From positions 1 through 57,770 of the forward strand of contig NZ_VCNJ01000036.1 in the NCBI RefSeq assembly GCF_005938625.1: DNA of 57,770 nt, read 5' to 3'. The notes under the pieces were generated by a model that had not been told where the DNA came from, did no database searches, and was given only the letters and a program-made list of their open reading frames with translations. The translations under genes were made by a program, and so were the position numbers. Below are positions 7,615 to 20,674 of the stretch, one piece after another (positions within the stretch are counted from its first letter, which is position 1; every line of letters starts with the position of its first letter). Source of the stretch: Pseudomonas fluorescens. GTDB lineage: Bacteria > Pseudomonadota > Gammaproteobacteria > Pseudomonadales > Pseudomonadaceae.

Positions 7615-8961
7615 TCATTGCACGATGACCACTTCTTCGGTATCGCTGCCGCCGTTGGACGACGTCACGCGGACCTTGGCTGGCGGTATCGGCGAGATCC
7701 CGGTGGCCAAGCTTTTCACCGCGCCGTCGCCGCTCAGCGCACCGATGGCGGCACCGCTGCCGGAGGTGGCGGTGAGGACCGGCGGCGAGGTTTCGTCACT
7801 GGTCGAGGCCACCACGGTCAGTTGTCCGGAGCTCAAGCTGTATTGCGCGCTCTGGATCACCACCAGGTCGGTCAGGCTCATGGGCAGGGTGGTCGGCGTG
7901 CTGCTGGCGATGGCAAGGTGGTTGTCGGCAGTCACTTGCAGGACGCTCGGCACGGTCGGGTTGGCCGACGATTGCGCGTACCAGGCACCGGTGGAGTTGG
8001 CTTCGGTCATGTTCAGCACCGGGGTGAAACTGGTCACGGCGACGGTGCCCGGGGCTGGCGGTGCGAGGACGAACACGTCCTGTTGGGCCACCGGTGCGCT
8101 GGTCCCGGCTTTGCGCGAGTAAGTGCTGCGCTGGGTGATCATTGGCGTTGGCCGGACCACAGTCGACAGCTTGCCGGAAACCGCGAACGTGTTGGAACGC
8201 AGGTCGATCCCGCCGGGGCCTTCAATGCGCACGTAGTTGGTGTTGAACGGGCTGCCGGTGACAGCCTCGTTGAGGTTCGGGTCGCCGACAAATTGCTCGG
8301 CCGCGCCGCTCACTGGGTTGGTCTCGGTGTACGGGCCGTTGACGCTGCGCAGGAACGGACCGATGTCGCCCTTGAGCGCGCCGTCATAGGTCTTAGGCGT
8401 GCCGATGCCGATGTCGCGAGTCATGTTGATCGCGCGGCGACCGGGGGTGTCGATGTTGAACACATCGACGCCGTACGGGTGGGTGATCACGTAGGTGCCG
8501 GCGGTGGGCACATCGACGCGAATGCGGATCCGCGCGAAGCTGACTTGATCGCCTTCGACCGGTTCTTCGGCGGCGAAGGCGGCTTCGATGGCACTGACGT
8601 AGGTCAGGTCGATCCCGCGCGCCGCGTCGACGAGGGTGGTTTCACCGGTGAACCAGAATGCTTCGTCAGGGAAATTGGTCGGGAAGACGATCGGTTGCGC
8701 GTCGTCGAACACCCCGGGAGTCGGCAGCAGCGAGCACATGTACGACGGCGCGCCGGGTGCGCTCGGTACGCGAGAACTGAGTGCTTTGGACAGGCACAGG
8801 TCCAGGGTGCGACCGTGGGTGTCCTGATACCAACTGGCGAAACCACCGTTGGCCGGCGCGTACGGACCGGGGTCAACAGCAAACAAAGCGGCCTGAGCAA
8901 TGCCCTGGGCCAAGGCGCTCACGACCAGGACGGTCGCGGTTTTGGACAGTAAAGGGTGCAT
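7615..8961 (-). CDS. Secreted paralog of the curlin-linked protein
   Basis: This 448-aa protein has a signal peptide (MHPLLSKTATVLVVSALAQGIAQA) and is alignable along its whole length with the first 450 residues of the downstream 744-aa protein. It has matching FAVDPGPYAPANGGF, WYQDTHGRTLDLC, CSLLPTPGVFDD, YVITHPYGVDVF, GRRAINMTRDIGIG and FVGDPNLNEAVTGSPFNTN blocks, and conserved cysteines in the first 70 residues. It lacks the Ig/cadherin-like C-terminus. Both end their shared part with a GGSDTE-V-V sequence. I do not recognise a named family. It is the first gene of a four-gene minus-strand run leading into csgB and csgA, 35 nt before the next gene, so joint expression with the curlins is likely. 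Confidence 0.7.
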   Translation of the reverse strand: MHPLLSKTATVLVVSALAQGIAQAALFAVDPGPYAPANGGFASWYQDTHGRTLDLCLSKALSSRVPSAPGAPSYMCSLLPTPGVFDDAQPIVFPTNFPDEAFWFTGETTLVDAARGIDLTYVSAIEAAFAAEEPVEGDQVSFARIRIRVDVPTAGTYVITHPYGVDVFNIDTPGRRAINMTRDIGIGTPKTYDGALKGDIGPFLRSVNGPYTETNPVSGAAEQFVGDPNLNEAVTGSPFNTNYVRIEGPGGIDLRSNTFAVSGKLSTVVRPTPMITQRSTYSRKAGTSAPVAQQDVFVLAPPAPGTVAVTSFTPVLNMTEANSTGAWYAQSSANPTVPSVLQVTADNHLAIASSTPTTLPMSLTDLVVIQSAQYSLSSGQLTVVASTSDETSPPVLTATSGSGAAIGALSGDGAVKSLATGISPIPPAKVRVTSSNGGSDTEEVVIVQ

Positions 8962-9180
8962 GAGTTAATCCCTCTATCAAAGTACCTGCCCCTTGGGGAT
9001 GGGTCAGTTGCACAGGGCCTGTACACCTTCCATGCCAAGGTGCGGTGGATGGGCGGGAGAGGGCCGGATTAGAGCGGTTTGCAGGTGTGAAGTTGGGGTT
9101 TTTGGCCCGCGGGGAAAGGGCGTCATTCCCCAGAATCGGGGACGGTGGGGATGAACACTCATGGCCTGCCGAACACAGAT

Positions 9181-9275
9181 CCTTGTAGGAGTGAGCCTGC
9201 TCGCGATAGCGGTCTCCCTTTAACAAAAATGTCAGCTGACCCACCGCGATCGCGAGCAGGCTCACTCCTACAAGG
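9181..9275. repeat. Inverted repeat, family B (hairpin)
   Basis: Arms of about 30 bp with the core ccttgtaggagtgagcctgc and its reverse complement face each other around a 35-nt centre. A related hairpin is at 18122-18210 and single arms lie near 263-290 and 1406-1438. Confidence 0.75.
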
Positions 9276-9335
9276 GATTAGCGGTGTCTGTGGGATCAAC
9301 TCAACCGGGTCAATATCCCCGCATCCGGGCAAACC

Positions 9336-9347
9336 CCCACCCGTGGG
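9336..9347. promoter_or_regulatory. Operator-like inverted repeat before mnxS1-like gene
   Basis: The palindrome CCCAC-CC-GTGGG lies immediately upstream of a TATAAC hexamer (9349-9354) that could be a -10 element. A near-identical site (CCCAC-CA-GTGGG) is found upstream of the multicopper oxidase gene at 11069-11080. The shared motif suggests a common DNA-binding regulator, perhaps the NtrC-type regulator of this locus. Confidence 0.45.
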
Positions 9348-9384
9348 CTATAACCCTATAGGGACGTATCGGGAAGTCGCCGCC

Positions 9385-10833
9385 ATGAACATGCAGTCGA
9401 AATCGCTACCGGTCGAGGAGGGCAATCTACGGTTGGGCTCGCGCAAGCAGCCGTTCAACCTGCTGCGCTGGTTTTCGCTGATCAGCATGGCGGTGATCGG
9501 CACTGTGGCCGTGGCGCTCGGGACGGTGTCGACGCGCTTCGTAATTGAAGAAAGCGTGCAGCGCGATGCTTTGCTCACGGCGCAGTTCATCCAGGCCATC
9601 GCTTCGGCCGAAGTGCGCCACGTGTCCATTCCCAACATCCGCACAATGGGCGAATTGCTCGATCCTCGACAGGACAAGGATTTTCCCGATGTCGACCCGC
9701 TGGCCCGGGCGGGCGCGCGGGGTGAGTTTCTCGATCACATCGAACACCTGCCGGATGTGATCCTTGCCAATATCTATGCGCCGGATCGCCAGGTGATCTG
9801 GTCGACCAACCCTGTTCTCATCGGCACCAGCATCCATGCCGACGAAGACCTCGACCGCTCCTTCAACGAAAAGATTCCGGTGTCCGCCAGTTACCACGAC
9901 GTCGACAAGGCCCGTGAGGAGCAGAAGTTCGTCATCCCGCCGGATTACATCTTCATCGAGAACTACATCCCGCTGTTCGACGCCGAGGGCAAGAACGTCA
10001 CGGCGATGGTCGAGATCTACAAGGAACCGAAAGACCTGATCGCCCGCATGGAGCGTGGCTTGACCCTCATCTGGCTGGCTACCGCGCTCGGCGGCGGGCT
10101 GATTTATCTGGGCCTGTACTGGATCGTGCGGCGCGCGGCGATTCTGCTCGCGGCCCAGCAAAAGCAACTGATCGCCAATGAAACCTTTGTCGCGCTGGGC
10201 GAGATGTCTTCCGCCGTGGCGCACAGTTTGCGCAATCCGTTGGCGACGATTCGCTCCAGTGCCGAACTGGCGCTGGAGTTCGACGCCGGCCCGGCAGAAA
10301 AGAACATCAAAGACATCATCGGCCAGGTTGACCGCATGTCGAAATGGGTGCGCGAGCTGCTGCAATCGTTGCGTCCGCTCAATGATGACCCGGAACCGGT
10401 GAATCTGGTCGCGGCACTGCACGAAAGCCTCGTTGCGTTTGAACAGCAGATCGCCAAGGCCGGTGTGCAAGTGGTGTTTCATCCCCAGCACACGCCGATG
10501 GTGCTCAGCCAACCGGTGCAACTGACGCAGATCCTCAACAGCCTGCTGGCCAATGCACTGGAGGCGATGGACAAGGGCGGCACGTTGACCGTCAGCCTGG
10601 AACCGAGCGACGACCGTGGCGTGTGCGTGGTGCTCAGCGACACCGGTAAAGGCATGAATGAGGAACAACGCACCATGGCCTTCCGGCCGTTTTTCACCAC
10701 CAAATCGGGTGGTTTGGGTGTGGGTCTGGTGCTGGTCAAACGCATCATGGAGCGCTTCGGTGGCGGCGTGACCCTCGACAGCCGCGAAGGCGAGGGCACC
10801 ACCGTGCGCCTGGCCTTCCAACTCGTCCCCTGA
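9385..10833 (+). CDS. mnxS1: Sensor histidine kinase, MnxS1-like
   Basis: This 482-aa inner-membrane kinase has a transmembrane helix at about 27-50, a periplasmic sensor region (about 51-220), a second helix near 230-250, and a cytoplasmic kinase core. The H-box is GEMSSAVAHSLRNPLATIRS (His280), the N-box NALEA, and the G-boxes DTGKGM and GGLGVGL. It is clearly paralogous to the kinase at 15212. Two such kinases with an NtrC-type regulator beside a multicopper oxidase match the MnxS1/MnxS2/MnxR pathway that controls Mn(II) oxidation in Pseudomonas putida GB-1. Which kinase is S1 or S2 is assigned by order only. The start at 9385 is used because upstream frame crosses a repeat and the promoter region. 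Confidence 0.75.
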   Translation: MNMQSKSLPVEEGNLRLGSRKQPFNLLRWFSLISMAVIGTVAVALGTVSTRFVIEESVQRDALLTAQFIQAIASAEVRHVSIPNIRTMGELLDPRQDKDFPDVDPLARAGARGEFLDHIEHLPDVILANIYAPDRQVIWSTNPVLIGTSIHADEDLDRSFNEKIPVSASYHDVDKAREEQKFVIPPDYIFIENYIPLFDAEGKNVTAMVEIYKEPKDLIARMERGLTLIWLATALGGGLIYLGLYWIVRRAAILLAAQQKQLIANETFVALGEMSSAVAHSLRNPLATIRSSAELALEFDAGPAEKNIKDIIGQVDRMSKWVRELLQSLRPLNDDPEPVNLVAALHESLVAFEQQIAKAGVQVVFHPQHTPMVLSQPVQLTQILNSLLANALEAMDKGGTLTVSLEPSDDRGVCVVLSDTGKGMNEEQRTMAFRPFFTTKSGGLGVGLVLVKRIMERFGGGVTLDSREGEGTTVRLAFQLVP

Positions 10834-10848
10834 TTAACACATTCCCCC

Positions 10849-11001
10849 TGTAGGAGCTGCCGAAGGCTGCGATCTTTTGATCTTGATCTTGATCTTGATC
10901 GTTCCCCCGCTCTGCGTGGGAATGCCTCAAGGGACGCTCCGCGTTCCAATGGGACGCAGAGCGTCCCGGGCTGCATTCCCAAGCAGAGCGGGGGAACGAT
11001 C
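10849..11001. repeat. Half family A repeat followed by family D inverted repeat
   Basis: A single family A arm with gatctt repeats (10849-10900) abuts a complete family D inverted repeat (10897-11001) with gatcgttccc/gggaacgatc ends. It separates mnxS1-like from the oxidase promoter and may act as a transcription barrier. No gene is seen here. Confidence 0.7.
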
Positions 11002-11068
11002 AACGCAGCCCGAGCCTTCGTCAGTTGGTACACAAGTTTATAAACGCCGCAAAAATTTATGAACTTCC

Positions 11069-11117
11069 CCCACCAGTGGGTGTCAAGCCCCGGTCACCGG
11101 GGAGTGGGGAAACCCAC
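11069..11117. promoter_or_regulatory. Cluster of inverted repeats upstream of the oxidase promoter
   Basis: Three palindromes lie within 49 bp: CCCAC-CA-GTGGG (11069-11080), CCCCGGT-C-ACCGGGG (11088-11102) and GTGGG-GAAA-CCCAC (11104-11117). The first resembles the site before the mnxS1-like gene. Their position about 65-115 bp upstream of the expected start site suits an enhancer site for a sigma-54 activator. Confidence 0.5.
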
Positions 11118-11155
11118 AGCCTCCTCAAGTCCCTGTAACAACTGGAAATAATTTC

Positions 11156-11172
11156 TTGGCGCACTAGTTGCA
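11156..11172 (+). promoter_or_regulatory. Sigma-54 (-24/-12) promoter of the oxidase operon
   Basis: TTGGCGC-N5-TTGCA matches the consensus TGGCAC-N5-TTGCA with the invariant GG and GC spaced correctly. It lies about 40 bp before the chosen oxidase start and downstream of clustered palindromes. An NtrC-type activator is encoded in the same locus. Confidence 0.7.
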
Positions 11173-11209
11173 AAACACCATCACCCCTTCCTTGATGAGG
11201 CGGCTGGTG

Positions 11210-14013
<2,804 letters not shown>

Positions 14014-14017
<4 letters not shown>

Positions 14018-15117
14018 ACCGCCGCCACGGTGACAGCCAGCCTGTGCATACCCCGCGCTCCCGGGCGCTGGGCATGCACCTGGTGCTGATGCTGGTCGCG
14101 TGCGTGCTCGGCAGCCGCGTGCTGCTGGCGCACCAGGCCAGTGTCGGCGAGCCATCAGCGGCGAGCGAATCCGGCACCCCGTGGGGTGGCGACTATTTCC
14201 CCAATACCTTGCTGACCGATCAGGACGGTCGGCAGGTGCATTTTTTCGATGACCTGATCAAAGACAAAGTGGTGGTGATCAACTTCATCTTCACCTCGTG
14301 CAGCGATTCCTGCCCACTGGAAACCGCACGCCTGCGCCAGGTGCAGAAACTGCTCGGTGATCGGGTCGGCCAGGACATTTTCTTCTACTCGATCAGCATC
14401 GACCCGCTCAGCGACACGCCCGAAGTGCTCAAGGCTTATTCGCAACGCTTCAAGGTCGGCCCCGGCTGGAAGTTTCTCACCGGCGAATTCGAGGACGTCA
14501 CTGACCTGCGCAAGAAACTCGGGTTGTTCATCGAAGGCGTCGACAACGGTCGCAGCAAGGACCACAACCTCAGCCTGATCGTCGGCAACCAGACCACCGG
14601 GCGCTGGATGAAGGCTTCGCCGTTCGAGAACCCGTGGATTCTCGCCGACCAACTGGCCAACACTTTGCAGAACTGGAAGCAGCCGAGCATTGAAGAAAGC
14701 TACGCCAACGCCCCGGACATTCGCCCTCCGAGTAACGGCGAAGAACTGTTCCGCACCCGCTGCGCTTCGTGCCACAGCCTCGGCCCAATGGATGGGCAGG
14801 GCATTGGCATGCGCAGCATTGGTCCGGACTTGATTGGCGTGACCCGCAACCGCGATCCCAAGTGGCTGAATCGCTGGATCCGCGAACCGGATCGCCTGCT
14901 CGCGGAAAAAGACCCGATTGCCCTGCAACTGTACGAACAATTCGAGCGAATCCCGATGCCCAACCTGCGCCTCGACGAGCTATCAGCGCAGTCGATCATC
15001 GACTTCCTCAGCGCTGAAACCGAGCGTCAGCAACCGTCCGCCAATGCCGTGGCCGACGGTGCATTGACGCCAGTAAAACCGGGCGATCCAGCCGCGACGG
15101 TGAGTCAGACGCGGTAG
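14014..15117 (+). CDS. SCO1/SenC copper chaperone fused to a cytochrome c domain
   Basis: This 367-aa protein has an N-terminal membrane anchor or signal (about 19-40). A SCO thioredoxin-like domain (about 55-225) carries the copper-binding CSDSC (Cys96, Cys100) and the later His in KDHNLSL (His184). A C-terminal class I cytochrome c domain (about 238-340) has the heme site CASCH (250-254) and a possible axial Met in PMPNLRL (Met315). SCO proteins deliver copper to oxidases. Here the partner is most likely the multicopper oxidase, whose stop codon overlaps this start (ATGA). The heme domain could pass electrons between the copper site or oxidase and the respiratory chain. Fusion and role are inferred from sequence and the operon. 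Confidence 0.82.
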
Positions 15118-16673
15118 CGGCGAAATAGCATCATTGAACCGTGTGTCGTGGTCAGAGCCACCTACACTGATGGCTGTAACTGGCCCGATACAAAAACTCC
15201 AGGGCACTCCCATGCAGCGACTGGAAGCACAAAAAACATCTGCGCCGGACACACCGGCGGCAATGGGCAAGAGTTGGCGCGAACAGTTCAATCTGCTGCG
15301 CTGGTTCTCGCTGGCGAGTTTTTTCATCATTGCCGCCGTGGCGGTGGGCCTTGGCTATATCTCCACGCGCTTCGTGGTCACCGAAAGCGTTGAGCGCGAT
15401 GCGTTGCTGACCGCGCAATTTGTTCAGGCTATCGGCGCGGCGGAAATACGCCACGCCGGCATCACCCCGGCGCGGACCATGGGCGAAATGCTCGACCCGC
15501 GCCAGGACAACAACTTTCCCGACGTCGATCCGGGCGCCCATGCGGCGGCCCGCGCCGAGTTCCTCGACCATGTCGAACACCTGCCCGACGTTCTCCTGGC
15601 CACGGTGTATGCGCTGGATCGCACGGTGATCTGGTCGACCAATCCAGAACTGATCGGCGTCAAATTCGAGGATGACGACGAACTCGACGAGTCGTTCGAG
15701 ATGAAAGTGCCAGTGTCCTCCAGCTACCACAAAATCGACGATGAGAAACCCGAGCAGCAATTGCTGCGCGAACCGAAATACCTGTTCATCGAGAACTACA
15801 TCCCGATGTTCAACGCCGAAAAAAACAAAGTCGTCGCCATGGTCGAGATCTACAAGGAGCCGGCGGATCTGGTTGACCGCATCGACCGTGGGTTTGCCTC
15901 GATCTGGGCCGCCACGTGTTTCGGCGGTGCGGCGATTTTTCTGGCGTTGTTCTGGATCGTCCGCCGTGCGGCGAAACTGCTGCAGAGCCAGCAGCAACAG
16001 TTGATCAGCAACGAAACCTTTGTCGCCCTCGGCGAGATGTCCTCGGCGGTGGCGCACAGCCTGCGCAATCCACTGGCAACCATTCGCTCCAGCGCCGAAC
16101 TGGCCCAGGAAGTGGCCAGCCCCGGCGCGCAGCGCAATATTGGCGACATCATCAGTCAGGTCGATCGTATGTCGCGCTGGGTGCGCGAACTGCTGGTGTC
16201 GCTGCGGCCGATGAATGATGACGGCGAGGCGGTGGATCTGCTGATGGCGGTCGAAGACACCTTTGGTGCCTTCGACGCGTTGATCAAACGCTGCAATGTC
16301 GAAGTGCGCTTCACCCCGCAAAACTGCGCGCCGGTCGTCAGTCAAAAGGTGCTGCTCACGCAAATACTCAATAGCCTGTTTGCCAACGCCCTGGAAGCCA
16401 TGCCCAAGGGCGGTGTGCTCACCGTCGAGTTCGAATCGCCGCAACCTGACCGCGTGCGCCTGACCGTGAGCGACACCGGCAGAGGCATGAGCGCGCAGCA
16501 GCAACTGTTGGTGTTCAAACCGTTTTTCACCACCAAACAGGGCGGCCTCGGGGTTGGTCTGGCGTTGGTCAAAAGAATCATGGAGCGTTTTGAAGGTTCG
16601 GTCGTGCTGACCAGCCGCGAGCAGGAAGGAACCCGCGTCAGTCTCAACTTCAAAGTGGCATCGGGAGGGGAAT

Positions 16674-18104
<1,431 letters not shown>

Positions 18105-18121
18105 CCCCACCGCAAATCCCC

Positions 18122-18210
18122 TGTAGGAGTGAGCCTGCTCGCGATAGCGGTGTGTCAGTCGACCTTTTTATTGCTGACACACCGCTATCGCGAGCAGGCT
18201 CACTCCTACA
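18122..18210. repeat. Inverted repeat, family B (hairpin) after mnxR-like gene
   Basis: Arms of nearly 40 bp (tgtaggagtgagcctgctcg with its complement, extended to include gcgatagcggtgtgtcag) surround a short T-rich loop. The long stem directly follows the regulator gene and could protect or end the transcript. Confidence 0.75.
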
Positions 18211-18249
18211 AGGGATCGGTGTTGCCGCAGATGTTGTGGGCAACCCGGA

Positions 18250-18597
18250 TCAATGCTGCTGCCGACTCAAACACTCCAGCAAACAACCCGGATCGAGCAC
18301 CTCGTCATTCACATAAATCCCGCGCTCGGCATCGTACGTGCGGATAAACACCCGTACCGTCGCATCCGCCACGGTCGGCAACTGCGAATCGTAGAATTCA
18401 TGGTCACCCGGAATCACCACAAAATCCTGCGGCGCCGTATCGTCGTAAGGCTTGGGCGGCGTGGAACTCAGTGAATACGGAGCAGGGTGGGCGAAGGGCT
18501 GGTTGGGCCCGTAATAATTGAAATTGCTGTCCAGCGCTTGCGCCTGTGTGGCAGCGAGCAGACAGCCGGTCAACAACAGCCGAGCGAGCATATGCAT
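18250..18597 (-). CDS. Small secreted protein of unknown function
   Basis: This 115-aa protein has a signal peptide (MHMLARLLLTGCLLAATQAQA). The mature part is rich in Tyr, Pro and Asp (FNYYGPNQPFAHPAPYSL) and ends with two cysteines in PGCLLECLSRQQH, which may form a disulphide. The LLTGC sequence could alternatively be read as a lipobox, but the hydrophobic run continues past it, so a cleaved signal peptide is preferred. I do not recognise a family. It is a single gene, convergent with the mnxR-like gene across a hairpin. The ATG at 18595-18597 is chosen over one 10 codons upstream because it starts the signal peptide cleanly and has CAGGTG before it. Confidence 0.65.
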   Translation of the reverse strand: MHMLARLLLTGCLLAATQAQALDSNFNYYGPNQPFAHPAPYSLSSTPPKPYDDTAPQDFVVIPGDHEFYDSQLPTVADATVRVFIRTYDAERGIYVNDEVLDPGCLLECLSRQQH

Positions 18598-18680
18598 GGC
18601 GGCACCTGCGAGTGCGGTTTTCCCCAAGGCTATTAACTATAGCTGCCCACGCCCCCAACGCTCGATCCATATCGGATCCC

Positions 18681-18765
18681 TGTAGGAGCTGCCGAAGGCT
18701 GCGATCTTTTGATCTTGACCTTTAAAAACAAGATCAAAAGATCGCAGCCTGCGGCAGCTCCTACA
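18681..18765. repeat. Inverted repeat, family A (hairpin)
   Basis: Arms tgtaggagctgccgaaggct and its near-perfect complement surround a gatctt-rich centre. It is intergenic, between the secreted protein and the methyltransferase. Confidence 0.75.
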
Positions 18766-18855
18766 CGAATTGGCTTACAAGTTTGCAACAACCGCAATTG
18801 AAGAGCTGATCTAGACTCGGATCCGCTCAATCACGAGCATCGTCCGGAGTGCGCC

Positions 18856-19653
18856 ATGGAAGTGCCCAACAATAAAATCGCCATCGAGAGCAATCGACAG
18901 GCGTGGAACGATTCCGCCCGTCATCACCAGGATTCGCCTGACTGGCAGGCTTTGCTCAGTGAGGTTGGACAGGTGGATTTCTCCTGCCTCGATGAGACTC
19001 TGAGTGGGTTGCTGGAGGTCGACGGCAAAGATGTGATTCAACTGGGCTGCAACAACGGCCGTGAGAGTCTGTCGTTGTTTGCCCTCGGTGCACGCAGCGT
19101 GGTCGGTGTCGACCAGTCGGCGGCGTTTCTCGAACAGGCGCGTGAGCTGAACAAGCGTTCACCGCACAACGCCGAGTTCATCGAAAGCGATATCCATCAC
19201 CTGCCAGCGTCTTTGCAGAACCGTTTTGACGTGGCACTGATCACCATTGGTGTTTTGAACTGGATGCCGGACATCGGTGAGTTTTTCCGCCATGTCGCTT
19301 CAACGCTGAAACCGGGCGGGAAACTGGTGATCTACGAAACCCATCCGTTTCTGGAAATGGTCGACCCGGATGCGGAAGATCCTTATCGCCTCGCCAGTTC
19401 CTACTTTCGCGCCGAGCCATTTGTGCAGGAAGAGCCGATTGTCTACATCGGCAAGGTCGAGCAGCAGTCGGCGAAGTCGTATTGGTTTGTGCATAACCTT
19501 GGCGCCATCTTCAGCGCTGCCATTGCAGCGGGGCTGAATATTGCGCACTTCAAGGAGTATGCGCATTCGAATCGGGAAGAGCTGTATGACCGGTATTTGA
19601 ATCGAGAGGCGCAGATGCCGATGTGTTTCACCCTTGTCGCCATCAAAACCTGA
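18856..19653 (+). CDS. Class I SAM-dependent methyltransferase
   Basis: This 265-aa cytoplasmic protein has a class I methyltransferase fold. Motif I VIQLGCNNGRESL (about 60-72) has Asn in place of the usual Gly. Acidic VVGVDQS follows for ribose binding, then ESDIHHLP and the DVALITIGVLNWMPD motif, and STLKPGGKLVIYETHP, typical of small-molecule methyltransferases of the UbiE/Methyltransf_11 type. The substrate cannot be told from sequence. It stands alone between two family A hairpins, so neighbours do not help. The ATG at 18856 is preceded by cggagtgcgcc, a usable ribosome-binding site. Confidence 0.8.
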   Translation: MEVPNNKIAIESNRQAWNDSARHHQDSPDWQALLSEVGQVDFSCLDETLSGLLEVDGKDVIQLGCNNGRESLSLFALGARSVVGVDQSAAFLEQARELNKRSPHNAEFIESDIHHLPASLQNRFDVALITIGVLNWMPDIGEFFRHVASTLKPGGKLVIYETHPFLEMVDPDAEDPYRLASSYFRAEPFVQEEPIVYIGKVEQQSAKSYWFVHNLGAIFSAAIAAGLNIAHFKEYAHSNREELYDRYLNREAQMPMCFTLVAIKT

Positions 19654-19707
19654 ATGCTTCAGTGAGTCGACTGCTCCCACATTGGCTCTGCGTCATACAC
19701 AACCCCC

Positions 19708-19780
19708 TGTAGGAGCTGCCGAAGGCTGCGATCTTTTGACTTTGAAGATCAAAAGATCGCAGCCTTCGGCAGCTCCTACA
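19708..19780. repeat. Inverted repeat, family A (compact hairpin)
   Basis: Near-perfect complementary arms tgtaggagctgccgaaggct with a short central loop. It lies between convergent genes (methyltransferase and the last exopolysaccharide gene) and may serve as a bidirectional barrier. A single gtgggagcgagcttgctcgc unit follows at 19808-19835. Confidence 0.75.
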
Positions 19781-19867
19781 ATGGTATTCGGCACGCAGCA
19801 GATCCCCTGTGGGAGCGAGCTTGCTCGCGAAGGCGGCATCAAAACCCCTGCAAGTTCCGAAAGAGAA

Positions 19868-20560
19868 TCAAGCCTGCGCCGCCGCACTCACCACCGGCCG
19901 ACCTGGTTTGCGCAGCGGTTCCAGCCGCGAACCCTCATACCGAGTCTCCCGGAAAAACTTCCACCGACCAAACAGGCAATACACATGCATCACGCGCCCC
20001 TGCTCGTGATAGCCCATGCGGATATGCAGCTTCAGCGCCGGAATATTGTGTGTCTCGCAAACGTCTACCACTTTGTTGCAACCCTGCGCCGCCATGGCCT
20101 CCCACAGCGCCACCTGCACGTCCACCGACAGGCTGCTGCCGAAATACGCACGGGTCATCTCGCCGCCAAACTCAAAGAACTCACCCGGCTTCACCGGGAA
20201 GGTGCAGCCGTAATAGTGGCGGTCGTGATAATCACGAATGCTGCCCCAGATAAACGCGACGGCGTGGCCGTCGGCATCGAGGTACATATGCCCGGTGTGG
20301 CCCTCGGTCGCCAGCTCCGCCATGGTCTCCACGCGATCACCGAAATGTTTGCTGAACGCGATGGCGTTCTCCGGCGTGATATCGACTTTGCGCAGGCCAT
20401 CGTAAGGACGCAGCTTGTGCGGCGGCACCGGGCTGACCAGGTCACGCTCCATCCACAACAGTTCCCAATGGAAGAACACGTAGCGTTTCCACAACGTGCT
20501 GAAGGTGCGGCCAAGGCCTTTTTGCCGGATGCGTTCTTGTAGTTTTTCGATGATGCTCAT
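19868..20560 (-). CDS. Exopolysaccharide-cluster GNAT-like acetyltransferase, copy 2
   Basis: This 230-aa cytoplasmic protein is closely similar to the one at 22627-23316 (shared ELLWMERDLVSPVPPH, RHYYGCTFPVKPGEFFEFGG, VALWEAMAAQGCNKVVDVCE and NIPALKLHIRMGYHEQGR blocks). The C-terminal NIPALKLHxRMGY segment resembles the acceptor-binding end of GNAT N-acetyltransferases. It would acylate a sugar or lipid-linked intermediate, but the substrate is unknown. The start at 20558-20560 is chosen for GGAGGG upstream. It is the last gene of the minus-strand cluster, 114 nt after the YdjC-like gene, and might also have its own promoter. Confidence 0.7.
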   Translation of the reverse strand: MSIIEKLQERIRQKGLGRTFSTLWKRYVFFHWELLWMERDLVSPVPPHKLRPYDGLRKVDITPENAIAFSKHFGDRVETMAELATEGHTGHMYLDADGHAVAFIWGSIRDYHDRHYYGCTFPVKPGEFFEFGGEMTRAYFGSSLSVDVQVALWEAMAAQGCNKVVDVCETHNIPALKLHIRMGYHEQGRVMHVYCLFGRWKFFRETRYEGSRLEPLRKPGRPVVSAAAQA

Positions 20561-20674
20561 GCTGCCCTCCGTGGCCGTAGCCCGGGTGTTGTGGATGGTG
20601 CTTTTGTGGGTATAGATCACCCTTGCCAATTCATTTCAAAGTGCCATCTTCGAAAGTATTGCAAGGTATGTAAC

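Larger units (their letters stand above)
8962..9384. other. Divergent intergenic region between curlin locus and mnxS1-like gene
   Basis: This region holds the likely minus-strand promoter of the curlin cluster, a large inverted repeat (9181-9275), and the promoter and operator-like region of the plus-strand sensor kinase. A reading frame extended upstream from 9385 runs through the hairpin repeat and is not a credible coding extension. Confidence 0.5.

Noticed and set aside
8990..9060. A sigma-54 promoter (TGGCAT...) for the curlin cluster
   Set aside because: The -24 element is approximate and the -12 element (GTGTA) does not match; the promoter remains unidentified.
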